From JACPDH01 sp041671505 (GTDB taxonomy: Bacteria > Acidobacteriota > Thermoanaerobaculia > Gp7-AA8): a DNA stretch of 64,000 nucleotides. How positions within the stretch are numbered: position 1 is the stretch's first letter; each line of letters begins with the position of its first letter. The notes under the pieces are model-generated. The model did not search any database and was not told the DNA's origin. It was given only the letters and a program-made list of their open reading frames with translations. The stretch covers positions 1 to 64,000 of the forward strand of contig JBAZBK010000010.1 of assembly GCA_041671505.1 (NCBI GenBank). The letters run 5' to 3'. Of this stretch, positions 44,301-52,148 are shown in pieces. The position numbers were made by a program, and so were the translations under genes.

Positions 44301-44607
44301 CGCGAGGGGACAGAGCATCGTCGACGAAGAGGACTTCGCCGCGCGGGCGATCGTCGAGATCGCGAGGGAGACGATCCGGGGAGGACGCCCGGCGCCGATG
44401 CTCCGGCTCGCGGATGAGGCGGAGAGCGCGTCGATGAGGCTCGTCCAGCTCGACGCGCTCCTTGCCGCGGCGGAGCTCGCGACGCGGCCCGGCGATCGCG
44501 ACGTGGCTGCGGACGCGCTGGCGCGCGCCGACGCTCTCGTCACGCGCGGCGACCTCGCGGGGTACAAGCGTCTGGTCGAAGACGCCCGGTCCCGGCGGGC
44601 GAACTAG
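41320..44607 (+). CDS. Kinase-like membrane protein with TolB-like and TPR regions (probable pseudokinase)
   Basis: This 1095-residue protein has a Ser/Thr-kinase fold at residues 28-295, a membrane helix at about 314-336, then a periplasmic part. A TolB/FlgO-like domain follows (about 350-485, SIAVMPFRADRIDERDAWIAV), then TPR-like helical repeats to the end. Key kinase residues are changed: the beta-3 Lys is Arg60 (VAIRV), the catalytic loop reads HGDITGAS where HRDLKPEN is expected, and DFG is DLA (184-186). APE is kept (YRAPEQ). So it probably binds, rather than phosphorylates. It is followed by two small TPR genes and is likely a signalling scaffold with them. Confidence 0.85.
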   Translation: MEQSAPQRPGPTGPAETGSRLEPGTIVAGKWSVTRRLGATRLDEIYEALDVATGATVAIRVLRRDAGSDDSTFRRFARVARRLSAVRHPNVQHIFAFATHETRSGSHRERAALLVTEALSGETLSHRVRRAGPLRGEAADALVRDLCAGLEAIHGAHALHGDITGASVLFVTDPDGSTRAVLTDLAFLATGEGDDLALARAVGSPAYRAPEQLTGGKLHRTTDIFSLGAVIYEAVTARLPFTGGNLLALDFRQLEEEPIRPGVFAPDIEPARERAILRCLERSPANRFERARDVLRATKGENVSTPRFRQAARTLGAASLLIVVMIGGSALLSWVSVVEDRRLGVEFVRLSRPSIAVMPFRADRIDERDAWIAVAATELLRLELTRDDALRVASRETVVDASRDLGLGETETLPPFALRHVRTLIGAEQALVGSCHVQGTAPAAVTVTLDLCVQDTRTGETIGTVFESGTLAELPELAARAAARVRPIAGAALSDREARAARRETWSPTGLESWARGLASLDDRRADEAVSALTLAATTDAENPAVRVALSRALWASGDVSRAIDESKRAWDAAEGLSPERTLELELRHAELRSDPGRLIEAYRRMIRTYPDRVDDGFGLVDAFVRAGDFEDATRALRSLQSATSSALDPRLALCEARIAAQSGHFAEAIAVASDAVSIASAIGARGIEGEAEVERALACASSGDYATSKSSIAAAAEAFRSRGDLDEVARITAISGVLDQRTGRYDEALASLREAERLYERIGQRQGLAATRGSIAVLLASRGRHRDAAQSFDAALEGFVAIGDQANATRSRIGLAGSLLSLGALAAAESQLRGVVASYPPDGDPTHRAFALLGLARIETARGRITRSRELLGQAAAAFETRRVASGLQEVEILRGIDAWVAGDTALARRTLQAVRNAPASPGSGTVSCRASLALARIDIQSGDAGTAFGSAAACVDLLSAQGSPGDATTARAVAAIAAVRLGDRTGAASILDARGQSIVDEEDFAARAIVEIARETIRGGRPAPMLRLADEAESASMRLVQLDALLAAAELATRPGDRDVAADALARADALVTRGDLAGYKRLVEDARSRRAN

Positions 44608-44696
44608 CTCCGACGTCTGCTTCCCCGATGCCAACCTTCGGTGGTGTCGCCACGCCGGACTACGACCTACTATCGCGTGGAACAAGGAGTTGAACC

Positions 44697-45293
44697 ATGA
44701 CCACCGATGCGCTCGCTCCCAGCGAATTGCAGATACAGCAGGCCCTCAAGGCCGCGCTCGGCGCGGTCGAGCGGGGCGACCACGCCGGCGCGCTGAAGGT
44801 CTTCAAGGCGATCTACGAAGATCCGAGGATCGCCGCCCCTCCCGACGGGCTTTCCGGATACGGTCTCTGCCTCGCACTCGTCGAGAACCAGACGAAACGG
44901 GGGATGGAACTCTGCCGGAGCGCGATCACGACTCAGTTCTACGACTCGCGCCACGTCGTGAACCTGGTCAATCTCCACCTGAAGAAGGGAAACAAGCTCG
45001 CGGCGGTCGAAACGGTGAAAGAGGCGCTCAGCCGCATGCCGGAGGACGCGGCAGTCCTCGCTCTCAAAGGGAAACTTGGCATCCGCCAGGCTCCTCCGAT
45101 TCGATTCCTCTCACACGAGAACGTGCTGAACCGCATGCTCTCACGCGGCCGCCAGGACGGGAAGAGAAAGCCGGGAAGCAGACGAAGGCTCGGCCCGCTT
45201 CACCCGGCCGTGACGGCGCTCATCGCGCTGATCTTCTTTGCAGCAGTCTTCGGGGGCACGTTCTACTTCCTCTACCATCAGGCCTACGGGTAA
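44697..45293 (+). CDS. Tail-anchored TPR-like protein
   Basis: This 198-residue protein has a helical N-terminal half built like two or three TPR hairpins (ALGAVERGDHAGALKVFKAIYE, about 20-41; RHVVNLVNLHLKKGNKLAAVETVKEAL, about 84-110). A basic stretch (about 147-165) precedes one C-terminal membrane helix (about 172-193), so it is anchored by its tail. AAGGAG precedes ATG 44697. It is a close paralogue of the next gene and follows the TPR receptor by 89 bases, so the three probably form an operon. It could act as an adaptor. Confidence 0.8.
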   Translation: MTTDALAPSELQIQQALKAALGAVERGDHAGALKVFKAIYEDPRIAAPPDGLSGYGLCLALVENQTKRGMELCRSAITTQFYDSRHVVNLVNLHLKKGNKLAAVETVKEALSRMPEDAAVLALKGKLGIRQAPPIRFLSHENVLNRMLSRGRQDGKRKPGSRRRLGPLHPAVTALIALIFFAAVFGGTFYFLYHQAYG

Positions 45294-45374
45294 CGGAACG
45301 GCACCGAAGTCGGTGGTTCCCCAGCCAGCTCCGAAGGTATGATTCCAGTATCGAATCGTGAACCGGAGCTGCGA

Positions 45375-45884
45375 GTGAATACACCGCCCGACAATGCGCC
45401 CCGCTCCGAGCGCGAGATCTTCGCGATGATCAAGGCAGGAGTCGCGTACGTCGAGCGCGGCGATTACAAGCAGGGATTCGCCTCGCTTAACGCGGTGTAC
45501 GGTCGAAGCGGCGAGTTACCGCCGCCTCCCGACGGGCTCTCGCACTATGGCCTCTGCGTCGCGATCCTGGAACGGCAGACGCGCAAAGGCGCGGCGCTTT
45601 GTCGCACGGCAATCAACCACCAGTTCTTCAACTCCGCACACTTCGTGAACCTCGTGCGCCTCTACATCATCCGGGGAAACCGCAAGGCAGCGGTCGAAAC
45701 GCTTCACGAAGGACTGACCCGCCTTCCTAACGATCGCGCGCTGCTCACGGTCCAGGACGAGATCGGCCACCGCGAGGAGCCGATCGTCGGCTTCCTTCAC
45801 CGCGACAATCCGATCAACGAAGCGCTGGGAAAGATGCGAGCGAAGAAGAATCCAGAAGCCGACTCGAAGAAGAAACGCAGCTGA
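45375..45884 (+). CDS. Small soluble TPR-like paralogue
   Basis: The 169-residue product aligns with the preceding protein (VERGDYKQGFASLNAVYG against VERGDHAGALKVFKAIYE; PPDGLSHYGLCVAILERQT against PPDGLSGYGLCLALVENQT) but lacks the membrane tail and ends in a Lys-rich segment. I prefer GTG 45375, with GGAG six bases before it, because the N-termini then align. ATG 45339 is in frame with a poor ribosome site. The pair is a tandem duplication of a tail-anchored and a soluble form. Confidence 0.78.
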   Translation: MNTPPDNAPRSEREIFAMIKAGVAYVERGDYKQGFASLNAVYGRSGELPPPPDGLSHYGLCVAILERQTRKGAALCRTAINHQFFNSAHFVNLVRLYIIRGNRKAAVETLHEGLTRLPNDRALLTVQDEIGHREEPIVGFLHRDNPINEALGKMRAKKNPEADSKKKRS

Positions 45885-45895
45885 GGCCGGCGTCT

Positions 45896-46759
45896 TCAGC
45901 CACGTGAAGCGAGCAACGACGCAACCTCGGGCAGGACAACGCCGCACTTCGCCTCGAGCTTGAGTTCGGCGATCGCGTCGCCTCTCGTCTCTCCGATGCT
46001 GAGAATCGCGACCGGCTTCCCTCTCTCGCGCGCGCCGAGAACGAAACGAAAGCCCGAGAAGACCGCGAGAGACGAACCTGCGACGAGCAGCGCGTCTGCC
46101 ACGTCGACCGCGGCAAACGAGCGCTCGACCCGCTCCTTCGGCACGTTCTCGCCGAAGAAGACGACGTCGGGCTTCAGGACGCCGCCGCAGCGCGCGCAAT
46201 CGGGAACCACGAACGAGTCGACGGCAGCCGGCTCGAGCGCCGCGTCGCCATCGGGCGCGATCGCGACTTCGTGCGGGGCCCATCCATCGTTGGCCGCCCG
46301 GATCCGCTCCTGCACGTCCTCCCGGGGCGCCACGACGGCGCACGACAGGCAGATGACGCGGTGGTTCGAACCGTGCAGCTCGATGACGGCGCGGCTCCCG
46401 GCACGCTGGTGGAGCCCGTCGACGTTCTGCGTAATCAACGCAACCACGTCTCCGCGATCCTCGAGCTCGCACAGCGCGACGTGCGCTCCGTTAGGCGCCG
46501 CCGCGGCGAAACGATTCCATCCGGCAAAGCTTCTCGCCCAGTAGCGGCGCCGCGCCGGAGCGCTCCGCACGAACTCGCCGAACTGAATCGGCTTGTGCCT
46601 GCTCCAGGCCCCGCCGGGGCTCCGGTAGTCGGGAATCCCCGACTCGGTGCTGCAGCCGGCACCCGTGAGTACGGCGATGCGTCCGTGCCTGGAGACGAAT
46701 CCGGCGAGCGCCGCGGCGGCGCGCTCCACCGCGCCAGCCGCCGACACCGCGTCGTTCAA
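45896..46759 (-). CDS. NAD-dependent deacylase (sirtuin)
   Basis: This 287-residue cytoplasmic enzyme removes acyl groups from lysines using NAD+. The sirtuin motifs are present: AVLTGAGCSTESGIPDYRSPGG (NAD loop, about 30), TQNVDGLHQRAG (about 115), catalytic His in IELHGSNH, and two Cys pairs for zinc (CLSC and CARC). The order and the SGIPDYRS form suggest the SIRT4-like class II. The start is TTG 46759 with a weak GAGG; an internal GTG is possible. It follows the DUF481 gene by 14 bases on the same strand, but no functional link is obvious. Confidence 0.9.
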   Translation of the reverse strand: MNDAVSAAGAVERAAAALAGFVSRHGRIAVLTGAGCSTESGIPDYRSPGGAWSRHKPIQFGEFVRSAPARRRYWARSFAGWNRFAAAAPNGAHVALCELEDRGDVVALITQNVDGLHQRAGSRAVIELHGSNHRVICLSCAVVAPREDVQERIRAANDGWAPHEVAIAPDGDAALEPAAVDSFVVPDCARCGGVLKPDVVFFGENVPKERVERSFAAVDVADALLVAGSSLAVFSGFRFVLGARERGKPVAILSIGETRGDAIAELKLEAKCGVVLPEVASLLASRG

Positions 46760-46773
46760 TGCCTCACCAGCGC

Positions 46774-47505
46774 TCAGAACCTGGCGACCAGCGAGACGCC
46801 TGTCGTCGAATCGGTCTTCTCGAATCCCGCGACCGGCTCGTTGAGGTGCACGGTGTTGTAGTACGCCTTCAGCGAGAACGTCGAATTGATCGCCGCGGTC
46901 ACCGCGGCGGAGTTGAGGAAACGCCAGTTGTCCGAATTCTCGAGATCGTGGATGTAGTTCACGTTATCGGTGAATTCCGCCGTCTTCGAGAAGACGTACT
47001 TGTACTTGGCGAACAGCGTGCCGGTCGCGAAGTCGCTGTCTTCACCGATCGTCCGCGACTCCGACGTGTAGCCGACGCCCGCGCCGAGATCGAGGACGTG
47101 CTTCTCGCCGGTCAGCGCCTTCCAGGCGACACCGGTGTCGCCGCTGATGTTCGAGTCGATGCCCGAAAACTCGTCGGAGAGGTAGACGATGCGCGCGTAG
47201 TAGTCGAGCCGCTCGCTGATCGGTCGACTCGCGCCGAAGAGAGCTCCGAGCTTCTCGGCGCTCTTCACGCCATCGGTCTCCGCCTCGACGTAACTCACCT
47301 TGAAATCGTAGGTCCAGACGCCCGGCTTGTAGTGGAGCTCGCCACCGAGGCCGAGCGAGCTTGTGTCGGTGTTGCCGCTCGTTGCGACATACGACAGCTC
47401 GGCCGAACCGGTCCACGGACTCTTCGGAGCGTCCTGGGCAATCGCCGGCACGCACGCCGCCAGCACTACGACCATCACTGCGAGATAGCGTCGCACTCCG
47501 ATCAT
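46774..47505 (-). CDS. DUF481 outer-membrane protein (YdiY-like)
   Basis: The 243-residue product has a signal peptide (about 1-24, ending AIAQD) and a C-terminal Phe, as outer-membrane barrels have. The DUF481 pattern is evident: WTGSAELSYVATSGNTDTSSLGL (strands with SGNT), then LDYYARIVYLSDEFSG, and further strands to the end. The role is unknown; E. coli YdiY is acid-induced. GAGGA precedes ATG 47505. It is probably co-transcribed with the sirtuin gene. Confidence 0.87.
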   Translation of the reverse strand: MIGVRRYLAVMVVVLAACVPAIAQDAPKSPWTGSAELSYVATSGNTDTSSLGLGGELHYKPGVWTYDFKVSYVEAETDGVKSAEKLGALFGASRPISERLDYYARIVYLSDEFSGIDSNISGDTGVAWKALTGEKHVLDLGAGVGYTSESRTIGEDSDFATGTLFAKYKYVFSKTAEFTDNVNYIHDLENSDNWRFLNSAAVTAAINSTFSLKAYYNTVHLNEPVAGFEKTDSTTGVSLVARF

Positions 47506-47550
47506 TCCTCGAACTCTCCTTTGGTCGCGGAGCCGCGCCCCGCGGTTCGG

Positions 47551-48435
47551 TCAACCGGCATAGAGCAGGTCGAGCAGTTTTTCCTCGATCTCCCGGAACC
47601 CTCTCGTCGACTTCAGCCCTGCATCGCGCTGCTCGAAGAACGGGACGTCGACGCGGTGGAGCACTCTCGCGGGGCGCGCCGAAAGGACGTAAACGCTGTC
47701 AGCGAGATACACCGCCTCCGAAACGTCGTGCGTGACGAAGAGCGTCGTGTTGTCTTCGTGCCTGGAGACGTCGAGCAGAAGGCTCTGCATTCCCCAGCGC
47801 GTCTGCGGATCGAGGGCCCCGAACGGCTCGTCCATCAGCACGACGCGAGGCTTGTTGATCAGCGTCCTCGCGATCGCGACGCGCTGCTTCATCCCGCCCG
47901 AGAGGTCCTTCGGATAACGCTCGGCGAAATCGGCCAGGCCGACCTCTTCGAGATACTTCTCCGACAGCCCTTTTCGCTCGCCGCGGGAGACACCATGCAG
48001 CTTGAGCCCGTACTCGACGTTCTCCCGCACGGTGAGCCAGCCGAACGACGTGTAGGCCTGGAAGACCATTCCGCGGTCGCGGCCCGGCTCGTCGATGCGC
48101 TTCCCGTCGAGGAACACCTCCCCCTGCGTCGGCGCGATGAGACCGGCGACCGCCTTGAGGATCGTCGACTTTCCGCAACCCGATGGGCCGAGGAAGACGA
48201 TCACCTCGCCGACGCCAGGCTTGTCGACCACGTCGAACGCGATATCACGCACGGCATCGACGCCGCGTCCGGTACGGTCGAGGTAGGTGTGGGAGAGATC
48301 CTTCACGCGGAGGCGCGGCATCGGGCCCGACTGGTCGGGCTTGACCCAGGTCGCCTCACGGCGCGGGCGGTCGACGGTGACCGCCACGGTTCCCGCCTCT
48401 CCAGCGTGCGGCAGCGGCTTCGACGCGTCGCTCAC
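47551..48435 (-). CDS. ABC transporter ATPase, taurine/nitrate/sulfonate type
   Basis: This 294-residue ATPase powers the importer with the permease at 48432-49232. It has Walker A GPSGCGKST (about 90), the signature LSGGMKQRVAIA (about 190), Walker B VVLMDEPFGALDP and the H-loop THD. The group is the NrtD/SsuB/TauB one. An N-terminal extension of about 40 residues precedes the domain. The start is GTG 48435, overlapping the permease stop by four bases. The substrate is not evident. Confidence 0.92.
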   Translation of the reverse strand: MSDASKPLPHAGEAGTVAVTVDRPRREATWVKPDQSGPMPRLRVKDLSHTYLDRTGRGVDAVRDIAFDVVDKPGVGEVIVFLGPSGCGKSTILKAVAGLIAPTQGEVFLDGKRIDEPGRDRGMVFQAYTSFGWLTVRENVEYGLKLHGVSRGERKGLSEKYLEEVGLADFAERYPKDLSGGMKQRVAIARTLINKPRVVLMDEPFGALDPQTRWGMQSLLLDVSRHEDNTTLFVTHDVSEAVYLADSVYVLSARPARVLHRVDVPFFEQRDAGLKSTRGFREIEEKLLDLLYAG

Positions 48436-49232
48436 GAGCTCTTCTCCTTCCAGCGGAACAGCATCGCAGAGACGGCGCGAATGATTCCATCCGTCACCAG
48501 GCCGATGCCGCCGATCACGAGCAGCCCCGCGAACGACCACGACGGCTTCTGGTGCGTCCGCGCGAGCTCGACCATGTAGCCGAGCCCGTACTCGGGATTC
48601 ACCGCCTCGGCGAGGATCACGTAGGTCCACGAGATCGCGTTCATCACGCGAAACGAATCGAAGATCTCCGGGAGAGCCGACGGCACGAGCACGGTGCGTA
48701 TCACCTGCCAACGCGACGCCCCGAGCGTCTGCGCGGTCTGCACGAGCTCGTCGGGCACGACCCGGATCGCTGAGACGACGACGGGCAGGAGGTAGACGAA
48801 CACGCCGAGGAAGAGGAATGCGATCTTCTGCTTCTCGTAGATGCCGAAGTAGAGGATCAGCAGGGGGATGAAGGCCGAGATCGGCATGTAGCGCAACGGC
48901 GCGACGATCGGCTCGAAGAACCGGTTCACCGGCTCGAACGCCCCCATGAGAATTCCGAGCGGAAGCGCAACCGCCGAGGCGAGCCCGAACGCGATGAGGA
49001 TTCTCCGCGTGGAGATCCAGATCGCCGTCGCGAGGTCGTACTCGAAGAAGAGCTGCAGCGTTCCCTTCACGACGTCGGTCGGCGACGGGAGGAAGTCGGG
49101 AGGCGCGAGGCCCCCGTAGGTCGCGACACACCATGCGGCGATCACGATCACCGGCGCGACGAGGCCCACCGCGAACGCGGTCGACCTTCGCATCGGCTCG
49201 CGAAGTGCGAACAACTGGCCTCGTCTTGCCAT
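48432..49232 (-). CDS. ABC transporter permease, TauC/SsuC type
   Basis: This 266-residue membrane protein has about six helices. The EAA motif (LVQTAQTLGASRWQVIRTVLVPSALP, about 165-190) is intact and is where the ATPase docks. GGAG lies six bases before ATG 49232. The preceding gene, the fused binding protein, is separated by a hairpin that may lower downstream expression. It forms the membrane part of the importer. Confidence 0.92.
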   Translation of the reverse strand: MARRGQLFALREPMRRSTAFAVGLVAPVIVIAAWCVATYGGLAPPDFLPSPTDVVKGTLQLFFEYDLATAIWISTRRILIAFGLASAVALPLGILMGAFEPVNRFFEPIVAPLRYMPISAFIPLLILYFGIYEKQKIAFLFLGVFVYLLPVVVSAIRVVPDELVQTAQTLGASRWQVIRTVLVPSALPEIFDSFRVMNAISWTYVILAEAVNPEYGLGYMVELARTHQKPSWSFAGLLVIGGIGLVTDGIIRAVSAMLFRWKEKSS

Positions 49233-49244
49233 TGGAGCTCCCGG

Positions 49245-49269
49245 GGGCGCCCCGCTTCGCGGGGCGCCC
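49245..49269 (-). terminator. Intercistronic hairpin between binding protein and permease
   Basis: An 11-bp perfect stem (GGGCGCCCCGC/GCGGGGCGCCC) with a 3-base loop lies between the binding-protein stop (49297) and the permease start (49232). There is no T-run. Such hairpins usually stabilise the upstream message and reduce readthrough, giving more binding protein than permease. Confidence 0.7.
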
Positions 49270-49296
49270 GTGTCGAGGGTCAGGTCTCGAAAATCG

Positions 49297-50931
49297 TCAC
49301 TCGCTGAGAACGACCTTGATGTCGGTCCGGCGGTTCAGCTGGCGCCCCGCCTCGGTCTCGTTCGTTTCGAGCGGATTCGACGAGCCACGGCCGATCGTCT
49401 GGAACCGGGACGGCTCGATGTTCGGGAAGTTCTTGACGATGTAGTTCTTCACCGCGATCGCGCGTCTGTCCGACAGCGTGAGATTTGCCGCGACGGAGCC
49501 GGTCGAGTCGGTGTTCCCTTCGATGCGCAGGTAGGTGTTGCCGAACGACGTCATCGTGTCGCCGAGAGCGTCGAGGACGAAGTACGAGCCCGCCATGATC
49601 TCGTCCGAGCCGGGGGTGAAGTGAATCTGGATCTGCTTGTTGATGATCGCGCGGTCGTTCTTCGACGGCGGCTTCGCGGCGATCTTCGGCTCTTCGACCT
49701 TCTGTCCGGGGTACTGCGAGGCGAGCGCCGAGAGGAAGCGCGGATCGGCCCAGTCCTTCGCGTCGATCGCGCGCGTGACCAGCCCCTTCTTGCGCCAGAT
49801 CACGAACGCCGTATTGAAAAGCGTGTCGTAGTGCGCCTTGCCGCCCGAGAGCCCGTAGAACTGCGCGTTGTCGGCAAAGGTCGTGAGCTTGAGCCCCGAG
49901 AGCATTCCCGAGACCGTCTCACCGTCGAGCTTGAGTGCGCGCCCGACCACGTCGTACGACGACGCCGGATCCTTCTTCATCATCTCGATCCCCTCGAGCC
50001 AGCCGTAGACGAAGTCGCGCACCGTCTCGGGGTAGCGGTCGATGAGATCCTGACGCGCGACGAGCGTGTCGGCGATGATGTTCGAAGCGGCCGTGGTCGA
50101 CACGAGGACATGCGCCTCGTCACCGCGCGCGGCGACCGCGCCCGAAAGATCGGGCTCCCACGTCACGGCGGCGTCGACCTGCTTCGCCTTGAACATCGCG
50201 GCGGCGGCAGGCGCATCCTGCGTGAAGATGATGTCCTTCTCGACCTGGCCGCGATCCTCGGGCGAGAGGCCCGATTGCGCCAGCATGTAGAGAAGAAGGA
50301 AGTGCGACGGAGTGAACTGGGTGCAGGCGACCTTGTGCCCCTTGAGCTGCTCGATCGACTTGATCGACGAGAGCGAGACGATGCCGTCCCCGCCGCGCGA
50401 CCAGTCCTGGAGGATGATCGACTTCGCCTTCTGGTTCTGCTCGGAGAGGATCGAGGCCTCGCGCGCCCAGTTGTCGACCGTGTCCCACATGATGTCGACG
50501 TCGCCCTTCCGGAACGCCGCGAGCTTCGCGGCCGGATCTTCGATCAGAACGAACTTCACGTCGAGACCGAACCGCTGCCGGTACGTCGACGCCGCGCTCG
50601 GGTCCATGCCGCCGTTGAACACGATCCCGGGGGCATGGCCCGCCCAGGTATTGATCGCAACCACGAGCGGCCGGTCGAGTTTGCCGGTTCCGCCGAGCGC
50701 CGCCTGCGTCACGCCGTTCGAGCCGACGCCGCGGTCGGGGTCGGCGGGGGCGTTGTTCAGCGCGGAGAAGTCGGACTGCGAGACTCCCTCGGCGGGAGCC
50801 TTGGCTTCCTCGGCGTTCTTGCCGGTCGCCCACTTGCGGATGTCGGCTCCCTTGTAGTGCCAGGCCGTGTACCCGACGACGACCAGGATGATCAGAGTGA
50901 TGAAGATCTTCGCGAACGGTGTCAGTTTCAT
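49297..50931 (-). CDS. ABC substrate-binding protein fused to an OmpA domain
   Basis: This 544-residue protein starts with a membrane anchor (about 8-24, KIFITLIILVVVGYTAW) and a linker. A NMT1/TauA-like periplasmic binding domain follows (about 85-400, VVAINTWAGHAPGIVFNGG; DVDIMWDTVDNWA). The C-terminus (about 425-544) is an OmpA-type peptidoglycan-binding domain (IHFTPGSDEIMAGS; EGNTDSTGS; LSDRRAIAVKNYI). The protein is thus tethered both to the membrane and to the wall, a layout also annotated as phosphate ABC binding/OmpA proteins in databases, from memory. It pairs with the downstream permease and ATPase. Confidence 0.88.
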   Translation of the reverse strand: MKLTPFAKIFITLIILVVVGYTAWHYKGADIRKWATGKNAEEAKAPAEGVSQSDFSALNNAPADPDRGVGSNGVTQAALGGTGKLDRPLVVAINTWAGHAPGIVFNGGMDPSAASTYRQRFGLDVKFVLIEDPAAKLAAFRKGDVDIMWDTVDNWAREASILSEQNQKAKSIILQDWSRGGDGIVSLSSIKSIEQLKGHKVACTQFTPSHFLLLYMLAQSGLSPEDRGQVEKDIIFTQDAPAAAAMFKAKQVDAAVTWEPDLSGAVAARGDEAHVLVSTTAASNIIADTLVARQDLIDRYPETVRDFVYGWLEGIEMMKKDPASSYDVVGRALKLDGETVSGMLSGLKLTTFADNAQFYGLSGGKAHYDTLFNTAFVIWRKKGLVTRAIDAKDWADPRFLSALASQYPGQKVEEPKIAAKPPSKNDRAIINKQIQIHFTPGSDEIMAGSYFVLDALGDTMTSFGNTYLRIEGNTDSTGSVAANLTLSDRRAIAVKNYIVKNFPNIEPSRFQTIGRGSSNPLETNETEAGRQLNRRTDIKVVLSE

Positions 50932-51081
50932 TCTCGAGCCCTCGATTCCCGCCCTGAGGCGGCTGAATTCGTGCCTGTTTGAATCCGAAGAGTATACGTT
51001 GAATCGACTGCGGACGACTCCCGTCCAGGGCGTCCACCGGAGGTGCGAATCGCGCTAGACTCTTCGGTGCATCGGAAGGCC

Positions 51082-52032
51082 ATGAACGAACCGACGCGCG
51101 GCAGCGCGCTCCTCGTGGGATTCATCGACGCGGGCCCGGTCGAGTTGGTGAGGCAGTGCGGCTACACCGCTCGAATGGCCCCGCCGTGGGCCGCGCTTCA
51201 GGCGGTCCGCGAACGAGAGTGCGACCTCGTGATCGTCCGCCTCACCGGCGCGTTCCGCGACGTGTTCGACCTGATCGAAGGGGCGCGAACGGAGGGAGTT
51301 CCGATTCTCGCCACCGTCACGAACGACGAGCGCGAGCGCGAGCGTGCATGGGAGGCCGGCGCCTCCGACTGCATCGTCGAGCCGTTCGGAATCGTCGAGC
51401 TCAGGCAGAGACTGCGGCTTCAGTCGACGATCGGGGATCTGCGCACCGACGTCAGGCGGCTCGAGACCGCGCTGGACGACGCCGCGATCGCGCTCGACGA
51501 AGCGCGCGGCGCCGCCACACTGCAGTCGATGAAGGACGACCTCACCGGCGTCGGCAACGTGAAGCGCTTCTACACGGCCCTGGAGCTCGAGTGGAAGCGC
51601 GCGGCGCGGACGGGTTCGCGTGTCTCGCTGCTGCTGGCCGACATCGACCAGTTCCGCCTCTACAACGAGCGGAGCGGCCACGCGAGCGGCGACGACTGCC
51701 TCAGGGAGATTGCAGGGACGCTCGCCTCCGGCGTGAGCCGTGCGGGCGACCTGCTTGCGCGCTTCGGCGGCGAGGAGTTCGTCGTACTCCTTCCGTCGAC
51801 GTCGCACGAGGCGGCGCTCGCCGTCGCCCGGAGGCTCGCCCAAAACGTCAGGGACCTCGCCCTGCCTCACGAGGCCTCGGCTCCCGGGATCGTGACCGTG
51901 AGCTTCGGCGTCGCCACGGCGACACCGTCGGAATCGTCGGCGCCCGCGTCGCTTCTCGCAGCCGCCGAGGAAGCGCTCCTCGCCGCGAAGGCGGGGGGAC
52001 GAAACCGGGTCGCCGGCCGTTTCGCCGGTTAG
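51082..52032 (+). CDS. GGDEF protein with degenerate receiver domain
   Basis: This 316-residue cytoplasmic protein makes cyclic di-GMP. Residues about 5-115 look like a receiver-type fold with no clear acidic pocket (GSALLVGFIDAGPVELV), so phosphorylation is doubtful. The GGDEF domain (about 160-310) has an intact active site (RFGGEEF) and an upstream RxxD inhibitory-site motif (RAGD) five residues before it. ATG 51082 is chosen with GGAAGG just upstream; GTG 51043 is in frame but its GGAGG abuts it. It is monocistronic, followed by a terminator. Confidence 0.88.
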   Translation: MNEPTRGSALLVGFIDAGPVELVRQCGYTARMAPPWAALQAVRERECDLVIVRLTGAFRDVFDLIEGARTEGVPILATVTNDERERERAWEAGASDCIVEPFGIVELRQRLRLQSTIGDLRTDVRRLETALDDAAIALDEARGAATLQSMKDDLTGVGNVKRFYTALELEWKRAARTGSRVSLLLADIDQFRLYNERSGHASGDDCLREIAGTLASGVSRAGDLLARFGGEEFVVLLPSTSHEAALAVARRLAQNVRDLALPHEASAPGIVTVSFGVATATPSESSAPASLLAAAEEALLAAKAGGRNRVAGRFAG

Positions 52033-52100
52033 GCTCCGCGCGGCGCCTCTCGCCCGTCTGCCGACCGATCTGCCCGCCAGTAGAAAGGCATGAACAAACG

Positions 52101-52128
52101 AAAAGGCCCGGCGATCGCCGGGCCTTTT
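52101..52128. terminator. Bidirectional terminator between convergent genes
   Basis: A perfect palindrome with a 12-bp stem (AAAAGGCCCGGC) and GATC in the loop ends in TTTT on each strand. It separates the GGDEF gene (+) from the exported repeat protein (-). Either strand can use it. Confidence 0.92.
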
Positions 52129-52148
52129 CACGCTGGGGTCAGGTTAGG

